Source: Actinomycetes bacterium (GTDB taxonomy: Bacteria > Actinomycetota > Acidimicrobiia > Acidimicrobiales > Palsa-688). Taken from it: 64,000 nt of DNA. Below are positions 1 through 8,273 of the stretch, piece after piece; the first letter of the stretch is position 1; each line of letters begins with the position of its first letter. Both the position numbers and the translations under genes were made by a program. Location: assembly GCA_021787365.1 (NCBI GenBank), contig JAJYMB010000130.1, positions 1 through 64,000 on the forward strand, written 5' to 3'. The notes beneath the pieces were generated by a model. That model had not been told where the DNA came from. It ran no database searches and saw nothing but the letters and a program-made list of their open reading frames with translations.

Positions 1-1
1 G

Positions 2-1975
2 GCGGTCGCTTCGGGCCCAGCGGCGGGCGCTCCTGCGCCTTCCGGCCCGGTTCGTAGCCGCCCGGTGCCTCCCGGCCCTGTGCCTGCCGGCCCTGTGCCT
101 GCCGGCCCAATGGGCAGCGGCCCGGTTGGCAGCGGCCCGGTTGGCAGCGGCGCGGTGGGCAGCGGCGCGGTGGGCAGCGGCCGGGTGTCGAGCAATGGAG
201 CCCTCGCCCCCGAAGAGAGCGGGCCGGCGCCAGCCGAGCCCCGCAAGCCCAAGATAGGCGACACTCGCCCGGGATCGCCGCCCCTGCCCAAACGTAAGCC
301 GCGCACGAGGGAGGGGGTGGGTGCCTCTCGAGCCTCGGGAACGGCCGGGCCTCAGGGTGAAGACGCCACCGGCCGAAGTGGCAGCCGTCCTCGCCGGCGT
401 AGCCGCGGGGCCGGCGCGGTGGCCGAGGGCGCGGCGGCCTCCGACGGCCTCTCGCCGGCGACGACAGGTGCGGGCGTTACGGGCGCGACCGCGGGCGCGA
501 GTGCTACCGGAACGCCGGTTGCCCCCTGGGGAAGGGCCCCTGCGGGCACCGCCGGCGGCACCGTCTCCACCGAGGGCCCCGGCCAGAGGGCGCCCACGTT
601 GGAGCTCGGTGAACCTCTCGGCCAGGGGAGGTCCCGCCGAGGCGAGCGCCGCAATCGACCGCTCGGGCGGTACCTGATGGTCGTACACGTCGGCCCGACT
701 GCAACCCAGATTGCAGTCCTCGAGGGTCGCACGTTGATAGAGCACTACGTGTCGCGCCCCGCTGACGACACCACCCAGATCGACGGCAACATCTACCTCG
801 GCCGGGTCCAAAACGTCCTTCCTGGCATGGAGGCCGCTTTCGTCGACATCGGGACACCCAAAAACGCGGTCCTCTACCGCGGCGACCTGCGCTACGACGA
901 AGACGAGGTCGGCCCGGCCGGCGAGGATGATTCGAAGCCGACCCGGGGACATTTGGGGGGTGCGGCCAGAGACGCCCGGATCGAGCAGCTCCTTCGCACC
1001 GGCCAAAGCATCATCTGCCAGGTGACCAAGAACCCTATCGGCACCAAGGGCGCCCGCCTCACCCAGGAGGTGTCCTTACCTGGCCGTTTCGTGGTGCTGA
1101 TCCCCGAGAGCGAGACATATGGTATATCCAAGCGCCTCACCGACGACGAGCGCCGGCGCCTGCGCAAGATCCTCGATGACGTGAAGCCTGCCGGCCATGG
1201 CTTGATCGTGCGAACCGCGGCGGACGGGGCCAGCGCCGAGGAACTGGAAAGGGACGTCGCCCGCTTGCTCCGCCAGTGGGACAACGTCCAGGAGCTCGCC
1301 AAGACATCGCGCGCCCCCCAGCTCCTCTACCGCGAGCCGGACCTGGCGGTGCGGGTGATCCGTGAGGAGTTCAACCGCGACTACCGAGGTGTCGTGATCG
1401 ACGACCCCAACCTCCACGCCCAGGTGAAGGAGTACGTCTCCAGCATCACCCCCGAGCTCGCCGACCGCGTCGAGCTGGTGGACCCGGCGGCCGAACCCCT
1501 GCCCCTCTTTGAGCGCTTCAGGGTCCACGAGCAGGTGCACAAGGCTTTGGACCGAAAGGTGTGGCTGCCCTCGGGGGGCTCGCTCATAATCGAGCGAACC
1601 GAAGCGCTGACCGTCATCGACGTCAACACCGGCAAAAATGTCGGGACCTCCAACCTCGAGGAGACGGTGTTCCGCAACAACCTCGAGGCGGCCGACGAGA
1701 TCGCCCGCCAGCTCCGGCTCCGCGACATCGGCGGGATCATCGTGATCGACTTCATCGACATGGAAATACCGGCCAACCGAGGCGAAGTCATCCGCACCTT
1801 CAGGGAGGCACTGGCGCGAGACAAAACACGTACCCAGGTGTTCGACATATCAGAACTGGGCCTCGTGGAGATGACCCGCAAGCGCATCTCGGAAGGCTTG
1901 GTCGAGTCGTACTCGGAAACCTGCCCCACCTGCGGAGGGCGGGGCATCGTTTTCGACGAGTCTCTCCTCGGCTAG
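2..1975 (+). CDS. rne: Ribonuclease E/G family endoribonuclease, 5' end outside window
   Basis: Endoribonuclease for rRNA and tRNA maturation and mRNA decay. The frame is open back to base 2 with no stop, so the gene probably begins upstream; the first start codon inside is GTG at 65, and numbering here is from it (636 residues). Residues 1-200 are a low-complexity Pro/Gly/Ala/Arg extension, as often found in actinobacterial RNase E. An S1-like domain follows (about 203-285), then the catalytic core. Probable metal-binding aspartates are D519 (motif VIDVNTG) and D562 (VIDFIDM). The zinc-link cysteines C620 and C623 (CPTCGG) lie 13 residues before the end, so the long C-terminal scaffold of E. 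coli RNase E is absent. In actinobacteria rplU-rpmA-obg normally follows directly; here 7.7 kb intervenes. Confidence 0.93.
   Translation, partial: AVASGPAAGAPAPSGPVRSRPVPPGPVPAGPVPAGPMGSGPVGSGPVGSGAVGSGAVGSGRVSSNGALAPEESGPAPAEPRKPKIGDTRPGSPPLPKRKPRTREGVGASRASGTAGPQGEDATGRSGSRPRRRSRGAGAVAEGAAASDGLSPATTGAGVTGATAGASATGTPVAPWGRAPAGTAGGTVSTEGPGQRAPTLELGEPLGQGRSRRGERRNRPLGRYLMVVHVGPTATQIAVLEGRTLIEHYVSRPADDTTQIDGNIYLGRVQNVLPGMEAAFVDIGTPKNAVLYRGDLRYDEDEVGPAGEDDSKPTRGHLGGAARDARIEQLLRTGQSIICQVTKNPIGTKGARLTQEVSLPGRFVVLIPESETYGISKRLTDDERRRLRKILDDVKPAGHGLIVRTAADGASAEELERDVARLLRQWDNVQELAKTSRAPQLLYREPDLAVRVIREEFNRDYRGVVIDDPNLHAQVKEYVSSITPELADRVELVDPAAEPLPLFERFRVHEQVHKALDRKVWLPSGGSLIIERTEALTVIDVNTGKNVGTSNLEETVFRNNLEAADEIARQLRLRDIGGIIVIDFIDMEIPANRGEVIRTFREALARDKTRTQVFDISELGLVEMTRKRISEGLVESYSETCPTCGGRGIVFDESLLG
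73..192 (+). repeat. 15-bp in-frame tandem repeat, 8 units
   Basis: Eight consecutive 15-bp units begin at 73, 88, 103, 118, 133, 148, 163 and 178. Each starts CGGC or CGGG-like and diverges gradually. They encode pentapeptides of the type GPVPA, GPVGS and GAVGS in the disordered N-terminal part of the RNase E/G protein. The unit is a multiple of three, so copy-number change would alter linker length without breaking the frame. Confidence 0.9.
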
Positions 1976-2018
1976 GCGAGCAGACGTCCTGATCGAGGTC
2001 AGGGTCCAGGAGGTACTC

Positions 2019-2771
2019 ATGACGGACATCGATCTCAGCAGTGAGCTCGTCGTGATCAGCGGGGGTGAGGGGGCGCTCGGCCGCCCGGTCTGCGACCGCC
2101 TCGCCGAACTGGGAGCAAAAGTCGTCTCGGTCGATGTCGCGACCCGTACTGAGCTGTCTGACACGGCCCAGGTCCTGCGCTACCGGGCGGACGTGAGCGA
2201 CGCCCCGGAGGTAGAGACGATGCTCGGAGCGGTCGCCGATTGCTGTGGGCGCTTGCCTACCACAGTTTGCTGCCACGCCGGCATGGTCGAGAGCCACCCG
2301 GTCCTCGACTACCCGCTGGCTTCCTTTGACGAATTGTTGAGAGTCAACCTCCGGGGAGCCTTCGTCCTCGCTCAGGCCGCGGCGAGGCGGTGGAAAGCCG
2401 CCGGGAGCGGAGGCCACTTGATCTTCACCAGCTCATGGGTCCAGGACTACCCCTGGCCAGAGATAGCCCCCTACTGCGCGAGCAAGGCCGCGGTGCACTC
2501 GCTCATGCGCAGCTTCGCCAAGGAACTGGCCCCTCTAGGCATCAGGGCAAACGCCGTACTGCCGGGCATCGCGGCCGCTGGCATGGCCCGGCGACAGTGG
2601 GACGATGACCCCGCTTACCGGCGGCGGGCCAAGCAGGTGGTCGCTCTCGGCGAACTCCAGGACCCGCGAAGCATTGCGGACGCCTTCGCCTTCTTGTGCT
2701 CCCCATTGGCCGCTTACATGACAGGCTCGGCTCTTCGCGTTGACGGGGGGTGCTCGCTCGGCCCCCTTTGA
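2019..2771 (+). CDS. Short-chain dehydrogenase/reductase (SDR)
   Basis: A 250-residue classical SDR, probably an NAD(P)-dependent sugar or sugar-acid oxidoreductase. It shows a glycine-rich nucleotide loop near residue 14 (SGGEGALG, a variant of TGxxxGxG), a catalytic serine in TSSW, the YxxxK dyad in YCASK, and a typical C-terminal end (MTGSALRVDGG). The NNAG motif is replaced by CCHAG. A strong ribosome-binding site AGGAGG at 2008-2013 supports ATG 2019. It lies 43 bp after the RNase gene and upstream of an enolase-superfamily enzyme and a sugar ABC importer, which suggests a hexuronate or aldonate pathway. The substrate cannot be read from sequence. Confidence 0.85.
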   Translation: MTDIDLSSELVVISGGEGALGRPVCDRLAELGAKVVSVDVATRTELSDTAQVLRYRADVSDAPEVETMLGAVADCCGRLPTTVCCHAGMVESHPVLDYPLASFDELLRVNLRGAFVLAQAAARRWKAAGSGGHLIFTSSWVQDYPWPEIAPYCASKAAVHSLMRSFAKELAPLGIRANAVLPGIAAAGMARRQWDDDPAYRRRAKQVVALGELQDPRSIADAFAFLCSPLAAYMTGSALRVDGGCSLGPL

Positions 2772-2954
2772 CCGCTCTGGCCGGTTTCGCTGGGCGACCC
2801 CCGGCTTGTGCAGCGAGAGGGGCGACTTGACTGCCGATAGGACCAGCTCGACAATTGCCGGAATGGTCTTACCGTCAGCTCACCTGAAGGTGGGCGCGCC
2901 TCGCCCGGGTGGCGGCACCGGCATCGCGGCCCGACCTATGGAGCGGACTTCGAC

Positions 2955-3104
2955 GTGGAGCTCGAAGTGCTGGAGAGTCGCCGCCTCGCGCGGGCAGCGG
3001 CCGTCGAGCGCGAGCGGCTGAGCGTGGACGACGCCCTCTCCTCGGCCTGGAAGGCCTTGGAGGAGATGTCCCCCCCGACGTTTCAAGGGGACCGGCCTGC
3101 ATGA
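2955..3104 (+). pseudogene. Possible short ORF or C-terminal gene remnant
   Basis: This frame is open from 2841 (after TAG 2838) to TGA 3102-3104. Its last 50 codons, from GTG 2955, have strongly coding-like G/C third positions and predict a charged helix (VELEVLESRRLARAAAVERE). The TGA overlaps the ATG of the next gene (ATGA), typical of translational coupling. No ribosome-binding site or recognisable family is seen, and the upstream part of the frame looks non-coding. It may be the tail of a decayed gene or a genuine 49-residue leader protein. The rest of 2772-2954 shows nothing recognisable. Confidence 0.3.
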
Positions 3105-4306
3105 AGATCTCGAGGCTCGAGACCGTCCGGGTGGGGGCCTACCCGAACCTGTGCTTCGTGCGGGTCCACACCGACGAGGGCATCGTCGGCCTGGGCGAGA
3201 CCTTCTTCGGGGCGGCGGAGGTCGAGTCGTATTTGCACGGCACTGCCGCGCCTCGCCTCCTCGGGTGCGACCCGCTGCAGGTGGACCGCTTGGCGCACGC
3301 TCTCGAGCCCTACGTCGGTGCCACGAGCACTGGCGCCGAAATGAGGGGCAATTCGGCGGTGGACATCGCCCTGTGGGACATCCTCGGCAAGGTATGCGGC
3401 CAACCTCTCTACCAGTTGCTGGGAGGAGCGAGCCGCGACAGCGTGCCGGTCTACAACACCTGCGCCGGTCCGCAGTACATCCGCACTCCTGGCGGCCAAG
3501 CCGTAGCCAATTGGGGGCTACCGGACGGCGGGGGCACTGGGCGGTACGAGGACCTCGACGCTTTCCTTCACCACGCCGACGAACTAGCTCGCGAGCTGCT
3601 CGACAGCGGCGTACAAGCTATGAAGATTTGGCCCTTCGACCCCTACGCGGAACGATGGGACGGCCAGTACATCCGGTCCGACGATCTCCGGGCCGGGCTC
3701 GAGCCCTTCCGGAAGATCCGCGCTGCGGTCGGGGAAGAGATGGACATCATGGTCGAACTGCACGGCCTGTGGAACTTGCCGGCGGCACGGCAGATCGTGC
3801 GGGCGCTCGAGGATTTCCGGCCGGTGTGGATCGAGGATCCCCTGCGGCCCGGCTTCCAGCCGGTGACGCTCCGCGAACTTGCGTCGGTCACGTCCTCGGT
3901 GTTCGCACTGAGCGAGACCCTGGCTGGGCGCGGCGCTTACTTGCCCCTCCTCGAGCAGGGGCTCGTAGGGGTAGTCCTCGCGGACCTTGCGTGGTGCGGC
4001 GGTGTCGGTGAGGCGAAGAAGATCGCCTCCCTCGCCGAGGCGTACCTCACGCCGGTCGGCTTCCACGATTGCACCGGGCCGGTCACACTGGCGACCTCGA
4101 CCCACCTATCGGTCAACGTGCCCAATGCCTTCGTGCAAGAGACGGTGCGCGCACACTACCACGGCTGGTACGGCGAGCTGCTGACCGAGCTCCCGCCGAT
4201 CGAGGCGGGGCGGATCCGGCCCCCGCCAGGCCCCGGGCTCGGTACCGAGTTACGCCCGGAGATCCTGCAACGCCCTGACGCGGCGACCCGGGCCACGTCC
4301 CTTTGA
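3101..4306 (+). CDS. Mandelate racemase/muconate lactonizing-type enolase-superfamily enzyme, probable sugar-acid dehydratase
   Basis: A 401-residue protein with the usual N-terminal capping domain and C-terminal beta/alpha barrel. Visible active-site candidates are K175 (AMKIWPFD), three metal-ligand glutamates E219 (MVELHG), E245 (WIEDPL) and E272 (LSETLAG), and a D295/H322 dyad (LADLAWCGG; GFHDCTGP). This pattern fits the MR subgroup, whose members dehydrate or epimerise aldonates and aldarates. It does not match the ManD-type mannonate dehydratase pattern well. ATG 3101 is chosen because AAGGGG lies at 3085-3090 and the family N-terminus starts here; the frame is open further upstream. 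With the SDR before it and the ABC importer after it, a sugar-acid catabolic role is inferred; the substrate is unknown. Confidence 0.85.
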   Translation: MKISRLETVRVGAYPNLCFVRVHTDEGIVGLGETFFGAAEVESYLHGTAAPRLLGCDPLQVDRLAHALEPYVGATSTGAEMRGNSAVDIALWDILGKVCGQPLYQLLGGASRDSVPVYNTCAGPQYIRTPGGQAVANWGLPDGGGTGRYEDLDAFLHHADELARELLDSGVQAMKIWPFDPYAERWDGQYIRSDDLRAGLEPFRKIRAAVGEEMDIMVELHGLWNLPAARQIVRALEDFRPVWIEDPLRPGFQPVTLRELASVTSSVFALSETLAGRGAYLPLLEQGLVGVVLADLAWCGGVGEAKKIASLAEAYLTPVGFHDCTGPVTLATSTHLSVNVPNAFVQETVRAHYHGWYGELLTELPPIEAGRIRPPPGPGLGTELRPEILQRPDAATRATSL

Positions 4307-4347
4307 AGACCAACCAAACAAGGGGCGCCAAAAGAGAGGAGGACCAC

Positions 4348-4380
4348 ATGGGGCCGAGCGTGGTACCACGTCCGCCCTAG
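4348..4380 (+). CDS. Candidate 10-residue leader peptide
   Basis: ATG 4348 is preceded at 5 nt by a near-perfect ribosome-binding site GAGGAGG (4336-4342) and followed by ten codons (MGPSVVPRPP) and TAG. It lies between the enolase-superfamily gene and the binding-protein gene, where no longer ORF starts. The site is stronger than those of most genes here, so translation is plausible. The internal VVP-PP run could slow ribosomes, but a regulatory role is inference. Confidence 0.3.
   Translation: MGPSVVPRPP
4359..4370. promoter_or_regulatory. 12-bp perfect palindrome upstream of binding-protein gene
   Basis: CGTGGTACCACG is self-complementary over 12 bp. It sits about 50 bp upstream of a TACTAT box and 115 bp upstream of the start of the sugar-binding protein, a sensible place for an operator. 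The regulator is unknown; no regulator gene adjoins this cassette. Confidence 0.35.
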
Positions 4381-4414
4381 CGAGCCCGCCGGCACCTTTC
4401 CGCACTGCCCGCTG

Positions 4415-4423
4415 TGCTACTAT
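4415..4423 (+). promoter_or_regulatory. Candidate extended -10 promoter element
   Basis: TGCTACTAT matches an extended -10 (TGN then TANNNT) 62 nt before ATG 4486. No good -35 is visible at the usual distance. It would drive the binding-protein and permease-ATPase genes. Confidence 0.35.
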
Positions 4424-4485
4424 CCACTTCCGAAGAGACAAAGACGACTGGGTATCACTTCCAGTAGAAAGGGGTTTTCATTCGG

Positions 4486-5529
4486 ATGTCACTCCTACCC
4501 AAACGCGCGAGCAGAATACCGGCAGCCCTGCTGGCAGCTCCTCTGGCCGTGCTCGGGCTGGCGGCGACGGCTCCTATAGCCGCAAGCACCGCCAGCGCCT
4601 CGACAAAGGACGCGGCTTCTGGCGGTGTCTATTACGAGCTCTATCAAAGTTGCCCCGACAACCCGTTCTGGGCTGCGGTCAACAACGGTGGCCGGGCCGC
4701 GGCTGCCCAGCTCGGCGTCACGCTCAAGATCGAGGACCCGCTCAAGTGCTCTGGAGAGATAGCGCAGGAGAACGACCTCCTTACCACCATCATCAACTCA
4801 CACCCCGCCGGGATCGCATTTTCGGTCGTGAGCTCAACCGCCTTCTCGGCAAACATCCAGAGGGCCAGGAAACTCCACATACCGATAATTGCCTACAACA
4901 GCCTCCCCCACGGCGTAAACCTCACAACCAACCCCGTCGAGGCTTACGTCGGCCAGCACAATGAGGTCGCCGGCGAGGACCTGGCCAAAGAGGTCGTGCC
5001 CATGTTCCATTTGCACAAAGGCCAGACCATCGTCGTAGCAGACCAGTGCTACACGAACGAGACCTGCAACAACCGGTACCAGGGCATGGAAAAGATCGTC
5101 GACCCCATGGGCATCAAGGTCACCGTCATCAACCTCGACTACAACGTCCCGCAGTCAGCCAGCATAATGAAGGCTTACTTCGAAGCCCACGGCGAGCCGG
5201 CTCTTGTAGTGGCGCTCGGCAGCGCCGGTGAGCAAGCGGTGGTCGAGGGTGCGACCGCGCTCGGCCTGACGCCCAAGAAGGTGCCGATGGTCGGCTTCGA
5301 CGACGACGCTGTGACCAACACTTACATGGAAGACGGATGGGTCAAGGTGACCGTCGACCAGCAGCCGTTCCTCCAGGGTTACGACGCCTTGGTCAACCTC
5401 TACGACGCGGTCCACTACAAGTCCTACCCGATCAACATGGACACCGGGCCGGTCTTCTTGACCTACACCCCGCACAACATCTCGAAGGGTTGGTTCAAGC
5501 CGAACGTCGTCAACCAAACCGGGATGTAG
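4486..5529 (+). CDS. Ribose-type sugar ABC transporter substrate-binding protein
   Basis: A 347-residue periplasmic-binding-protein-like (PBP1 type, RbsB-like) protein, exported to capture a sugar for the permease encoded next. The signal peptide has a basic start, a hydrophobic core (LLAAPLAVLGLAATAPIAA) and an ASA-type cleavage region. There is no lipobox cysteine; the first cysteine is about 55 residues in (SCPDN). The mature protein starts with a Ser/Thr/Ala-rich stretch. The two lobes and hinge pattern (VGFDDDAVTN near residue 270) are typical. GAAAGGGG (4467-4474) serves as ribosome-binding site. The ligand is unknown; the neighbouring SDR and dehydratase suggest an aldose or sugar acid. 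Confidence 0.88.
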   Translation: MSLLPKRASRIPAALLAAPLAVLGLAATAPIAASTASASTKDAASGGVYYELYQSCPDNPFWAAVNNGGRAAAAQLGVTLKIEDPLKCSGEIAQENDLLTTIINSHPAGIAFSVVSSTAFSANIQRARKLHIPIIAYNSLPHGVNLTTNPVEAYVGQHNEVAGEDLAKEVVPMFHLHKGQTIVVADQCYTNETCNNRYQGMEKIVDPMGIKVTVINLDYNVPQSASIMKAYFEAHGEPALVVALGSAGEQAVVEGATALGLTPKKVPMVGFDDDAVTNTYMEDGWVKVTVDQQPFLQGYDALVNLYDAVHYKSYPINMDTGPVFLTYTPHNISKGWFKPNVVNQTGM

Positions 5530-5554
5530 GACCGTCCACGCGCTGAGTAGCACT

Positions 5555-5601
5555 CCGCCATCCCCGTCATGAGGGCCTTGGCTCGCCTGCGGGGGTGGCG
5601 G
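5555..5601 (+). promoter_or_regulatory. Stem-loop between binding-protein and permease genes
   Basis: CCGCCATCCCC (5555-5565) pairs with GGGGGTGGCGG (5591-5601), giving 11 bp with one G-U wobble and a 25-nt loop. There is no U-tract, so it is more likely a 3'-end stabiliser or attenuator for the binding-protein mRNA than a full terminator. Confidence 0.5.
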
Positions 5602-5647
5602 CGGCTGCTGGTGCCGGCTTCAGCGGGTAGTACCTCTGGGAGAGATC

Positions 5648-7666
5648 GTGAAATCATTGCAGCCACTAGCGAAGACACGAGGCGCAACGGAACCGGCAGT
5701 GGCCCCGTCGTTGCTGTCACGGCGCTTCACGTCGTATGTCAGCGTCCGCATGGTCACGGTCGTCAGCGTCGTGGTCGTCCTGCTGCTCGTGCTGGAAGGC
5801 ACGAGTGGAGGCAAGCTCTTCACCGTCAACAACCTCGGAGGTGCACTGAGCACGAGCGCGGAGGTCGGCTTCATCGCGATCGGTGTCACGATGCTCATGA
5901 TCGGGGGCGAGTTCGACCTCTCCGTGGGCCAGAGCTTCGTAGCCGCGGCGATGACGTTTGCCGCTCTCTTCCAGCCCCTCGGCATCGCTCCGGCTCTTCT
6001 GATCTCTGTCGCACTCGGCGCCGGCATCGGCTTCCTCAACGGGCTCATAACGCTGGCGTTCGGCATCCCGTCGTTCATCACGACGCTCGGCACTTACTAC
6101 GGGATCGCCGGCGTCGTACTCATGATCACTGGCGGTTCGCCGGTGAGCATCGCAGTTGTACCGCGGAGCTTCCACCTCTTCAGCGGCGGCATCGCCGGTT
6201 CTCAGGTCCAGTGGCAAGTCGTCTGGTGGTTCGGCTTCGCAGCGATCGCGGCGTTCGTGCTCCACAAGAGCGCTTTCGGCAACCATGTCTTCGCGGTGGG
6301 TGGGTCCAGGCAGGCCGCAGGCAACACGGGTGTGCGGGTCAATTGGACCAAGATGGCCTTGTTCATGATATGCGGGGCCACCGCGGCCTTTTCGGGCGTA
6401 GTCCTGTTCGCCCTGTACGGTGATGTCGAGGCGTCCGCTGGTTCCGGCCTGCAACTGCAGGCGATAGCGGCTGCCGTGATCGGCGGCACCGCACTTTTCG
6501 GGGGCGTCGGGACCATCTACGGCGGTGTGTTGGGGTCCTTCTTCCTCGGTGTGATCGACACCGGGCTGGTGCTCTCGGGAGCCTCGACCACTTACTACGA
6601 GTTCTTCGTCGGGATCGTCCTCATAGGTGCGGTGGTGCTCCAGGTAAAGATGGAGGGTTTCTCCACCGTTACGAAGCGCCTTGGCCTCAACCTGGCCTCG
6701 CTCGTCGAGCGCCGTAACCTTCCCGCGGCCGGTGGCGCAGAGCGAAGTAGAGCGCGCGGTGAGGGGCCCCTCCCTCAGGGCGCGGACAGGGTGCCGTCGG
6801 CGCGGCTGACGGGGGTTGGCGGTGACGAGGAGCCGCCTGCAGCGGAGCACGCCCCGGTTGAAGGCGTGCTCGGCGGTGACGGGCAGGCAGTGTTGGCCCC
6901 TGCTGCCGGCGCGTTGCCTGGCAAGACAGTGGCACCCGTGTTGGAGCTCCGCCATGTCACGATGAAGTTCGGGCCCGTAGTAGCAGTCGATGACGTCAGC
7001 TTCAGCATCAGCGGCGGCGAGATCCTCGCCCTCCTGGGCGACAACGGTGCCGGCAAGTCGACGATAGTGAAGATCGTCTCCGGCGTCTACCGGCCGACTT
7101 CCGGAGAGCTGTACTTCGATGGGCGACGCGTCGCGTTCAGGAGCTCCAAGGCCGCCCGCAAATCGGGTATCTCGACCGTTTACCAGGACCTGGCGCTGGT
7201 GGGCACGATGAACGTGTGGAGGAACTTCTTCCTCGGAGCCGAGCTGCGGAAGCGGTCGGTGCTCGACACGACGCGCATGCGCTGGGAGACTGCACGGGCC
7301 CTCACCGAGATCGGCCTCGCCAACCTGAGCTCGGTGGACCAGGGCGTGGGCACCCTCTCGGGCGGCGAAGGGCAAGCCTTGAGCATCGGCCGGGCGGTGT
7401 ACTTCGAGAAAAAGCTCCTGCTCTTGGACGAGCCGACGGCGGCCCTGTCGGTGAAGGAGACGGACAACGTCTTCGAGTACACCAGGCGGGCCGCCGCGAG
7501 CGGTGTGGCGGTGCTTGTGATCATGCACAACACCCAGCAGGCGCTCGAGATCAGCAACCGGGTCGTCGTGATGCGCCACGGCAGGATTGCCGGGGAGTTT
7601 TCGCGCGCGGCCGGCAACTTCCCGAGCCAGGAGACCGTCAACGCCATGATCAGTGGCGTTATTTGA
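5648..7666 (+). CDS. Fused sugar ABC transporter permease (RbsC-type) and ATPase
   Basis: A 672-residue fusion. Residues 1-345 form a BPD_transp_2 permease (RbsC/AraH type) with multiple hydrophobic helices and the conserved stretch GGEFDLSVG. A Pro/Ala/Gly-rich linker (about 350-430) leads to one nucleotide-binding domain: Walker A GDNGAGKST at 464, signature LSGGEGQ at 570, Walker B LLLLDEPTA near 592. The signature departs from the usual LSGGQRQ. Ribose-type importers normally use a separate permease and a tandem-ATPase protein; here one half-size ATPase is joined to the permease. GTG 5648 follows GGGAG at 5638-5642. It would work with the binding protein just upstream, 118 bp away. Confidence 0.88.
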   Translation: MKSLQPLAKTRGATEPAVAPSLLSRRFTSYVSVRMVTVVSVVVVLLLVLEGTSGGKLFTVNNLGGALSTSAEVGFIAIGVTMLMIGGEFDLSVGQSFVAAAMTFAALFQPLGIAPALLISVALGAGIGFLNGLITLAFGIPSFITTLGTYYGIAGVVLMITGGSPVSIAVVPRSFHLFSGGIAGSQVQWQVVWWFGFAAIAAFVLHKSAFGNHVFAVGGSRQAAGNTGVRVNWTKMALFMICGATAAFSGVVLFALYGDVEASAGSGLQLQAIAAAVIGGTALFGGVGTIYGGVLGSFFLGVIDTGLVLSGASTTYYEFFVGIVLIGAVVLQVKMEGFSTVTKRLGLNLASLVERRNLPAAGGAERSRARGEGPLPQGADRVPSARLTGVGGDEEPPAAEHAPVEGVLGGDGQAVLAPAAGALPGKTVAPVLELRHVTMKFGPVVAVDDVSFSISGGEILALLGDNGAGKSTIVKIVSGVYRPTSGELYFDGRRVAFRSSKAARKSGISTVYQDLALVGTMNVWRNFFLGAELRKRSVLDTTRMRWETARALTEIGLANLSSVDQGVGTLSGGEGQALSIGRAVYFEKKLLLLDEPTAALSVKETDNVFEYTRRAAASGVAVLVIMHNTQQALEISNRVVVMRHGRIAGEFSRAAGNFPSQETVNAMISGVI

Positions 7667-7713
7667 CCTGATAGGCGAACGTCCCTGGAGGCAGCGCCGG
7701 CCAGGGCCTGGCT

Positions 7714-8253
7714 TCAGCTGACCTGGTAGGTGACGGTCAACGTCGCTCTCGCGATCACGTGGAAAGTGATGTTGAAGCCGAGCAACGCCGGCGAGCTGGC
7801 CGGCCCGACGTCGAGCTTGGCGCTGTCCAGCGCGTGGACGGCGAATATGTACCGGTGGGGCCGGTCCCCTTTGGGAGGCGCGGCGCCCATGTAGCCCACC
7901 GTCCCGCCGTCGTTGCGGAGCTGTACCGCCCCTGGTGGCAGGTGCTTGCCGCTCGCGTCGCCGGCGCCGCGCGGCAGCTCGGTGAGCGATGCCGGCAGGT
8001 TGGCGACGGCCCAGTGCCAAAAGCCGCTCCCGGTAGGTGCGTCGGGGTCGTAGCAGGTGAGCGCGAAGCCGGCTGTTTTGGCGGGGAAACCGGACCAGGA
8101 AAGCTGGGGGCTCTCGTTGCCGCCCCTCGCCGAGCCGGCGACATGGGCCTCCGGGAGCCGTTCTCCCTCCCTCAAGTCCTTGCTCGCCAGCGCGAAGCTG
8201 GCGACCTTGGGCAAAAGGTCGTACGGGTTGGGGCCGATCGGGCGTTCGAGCAT
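7714..8253 (-). CDS. PEBP-like (YbhB/YbcL) family protein
   Basis: A 179-residue phosphatidylethanolamine-binding-protein-like protein, cytoplasmic as there is no signal peptide. The two anion-pocket motifs are present: DPDAPTGSGFWHW near residues 69-81 and DRPHRYIF near 131-138. Bacterial members are mostly uncharacterised small-ligand binders. A GAGGAGG ribosome-binding site lies just upstream of the ATG at 8253. The gene starts 20 bp after the citrate synthase stop on the same strand, so the two are probably co-transcribed. Confidence 0.88.
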   Translation of the reverse strand: MLERPIGPNPYDLLPKVASFALASKDLREGERLPEAHVAGSARGGNESPQLSWSGFPAKTAGFALTCYDPDAPTGSGFWHWAVANLPASLTELPRGAGDASGKHLPPGAVQLRNDGGTVGYMGAAPPKGDRPHRYIFAVHALDSAKLDVGPASSPALLGFNITFHVIARATLTVTYQVS

Positions 8254-8273
8254 ATTTTGACCTCCTCGCTTGC

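Noticed and set aside
5717-8020. A 767-codon open frame on the minus strand
   Set aside because: It is antisense to the fused permease-ATPase and the PEBP gene, has no recognisable motifs, and reflects stop scarcity at high GC.
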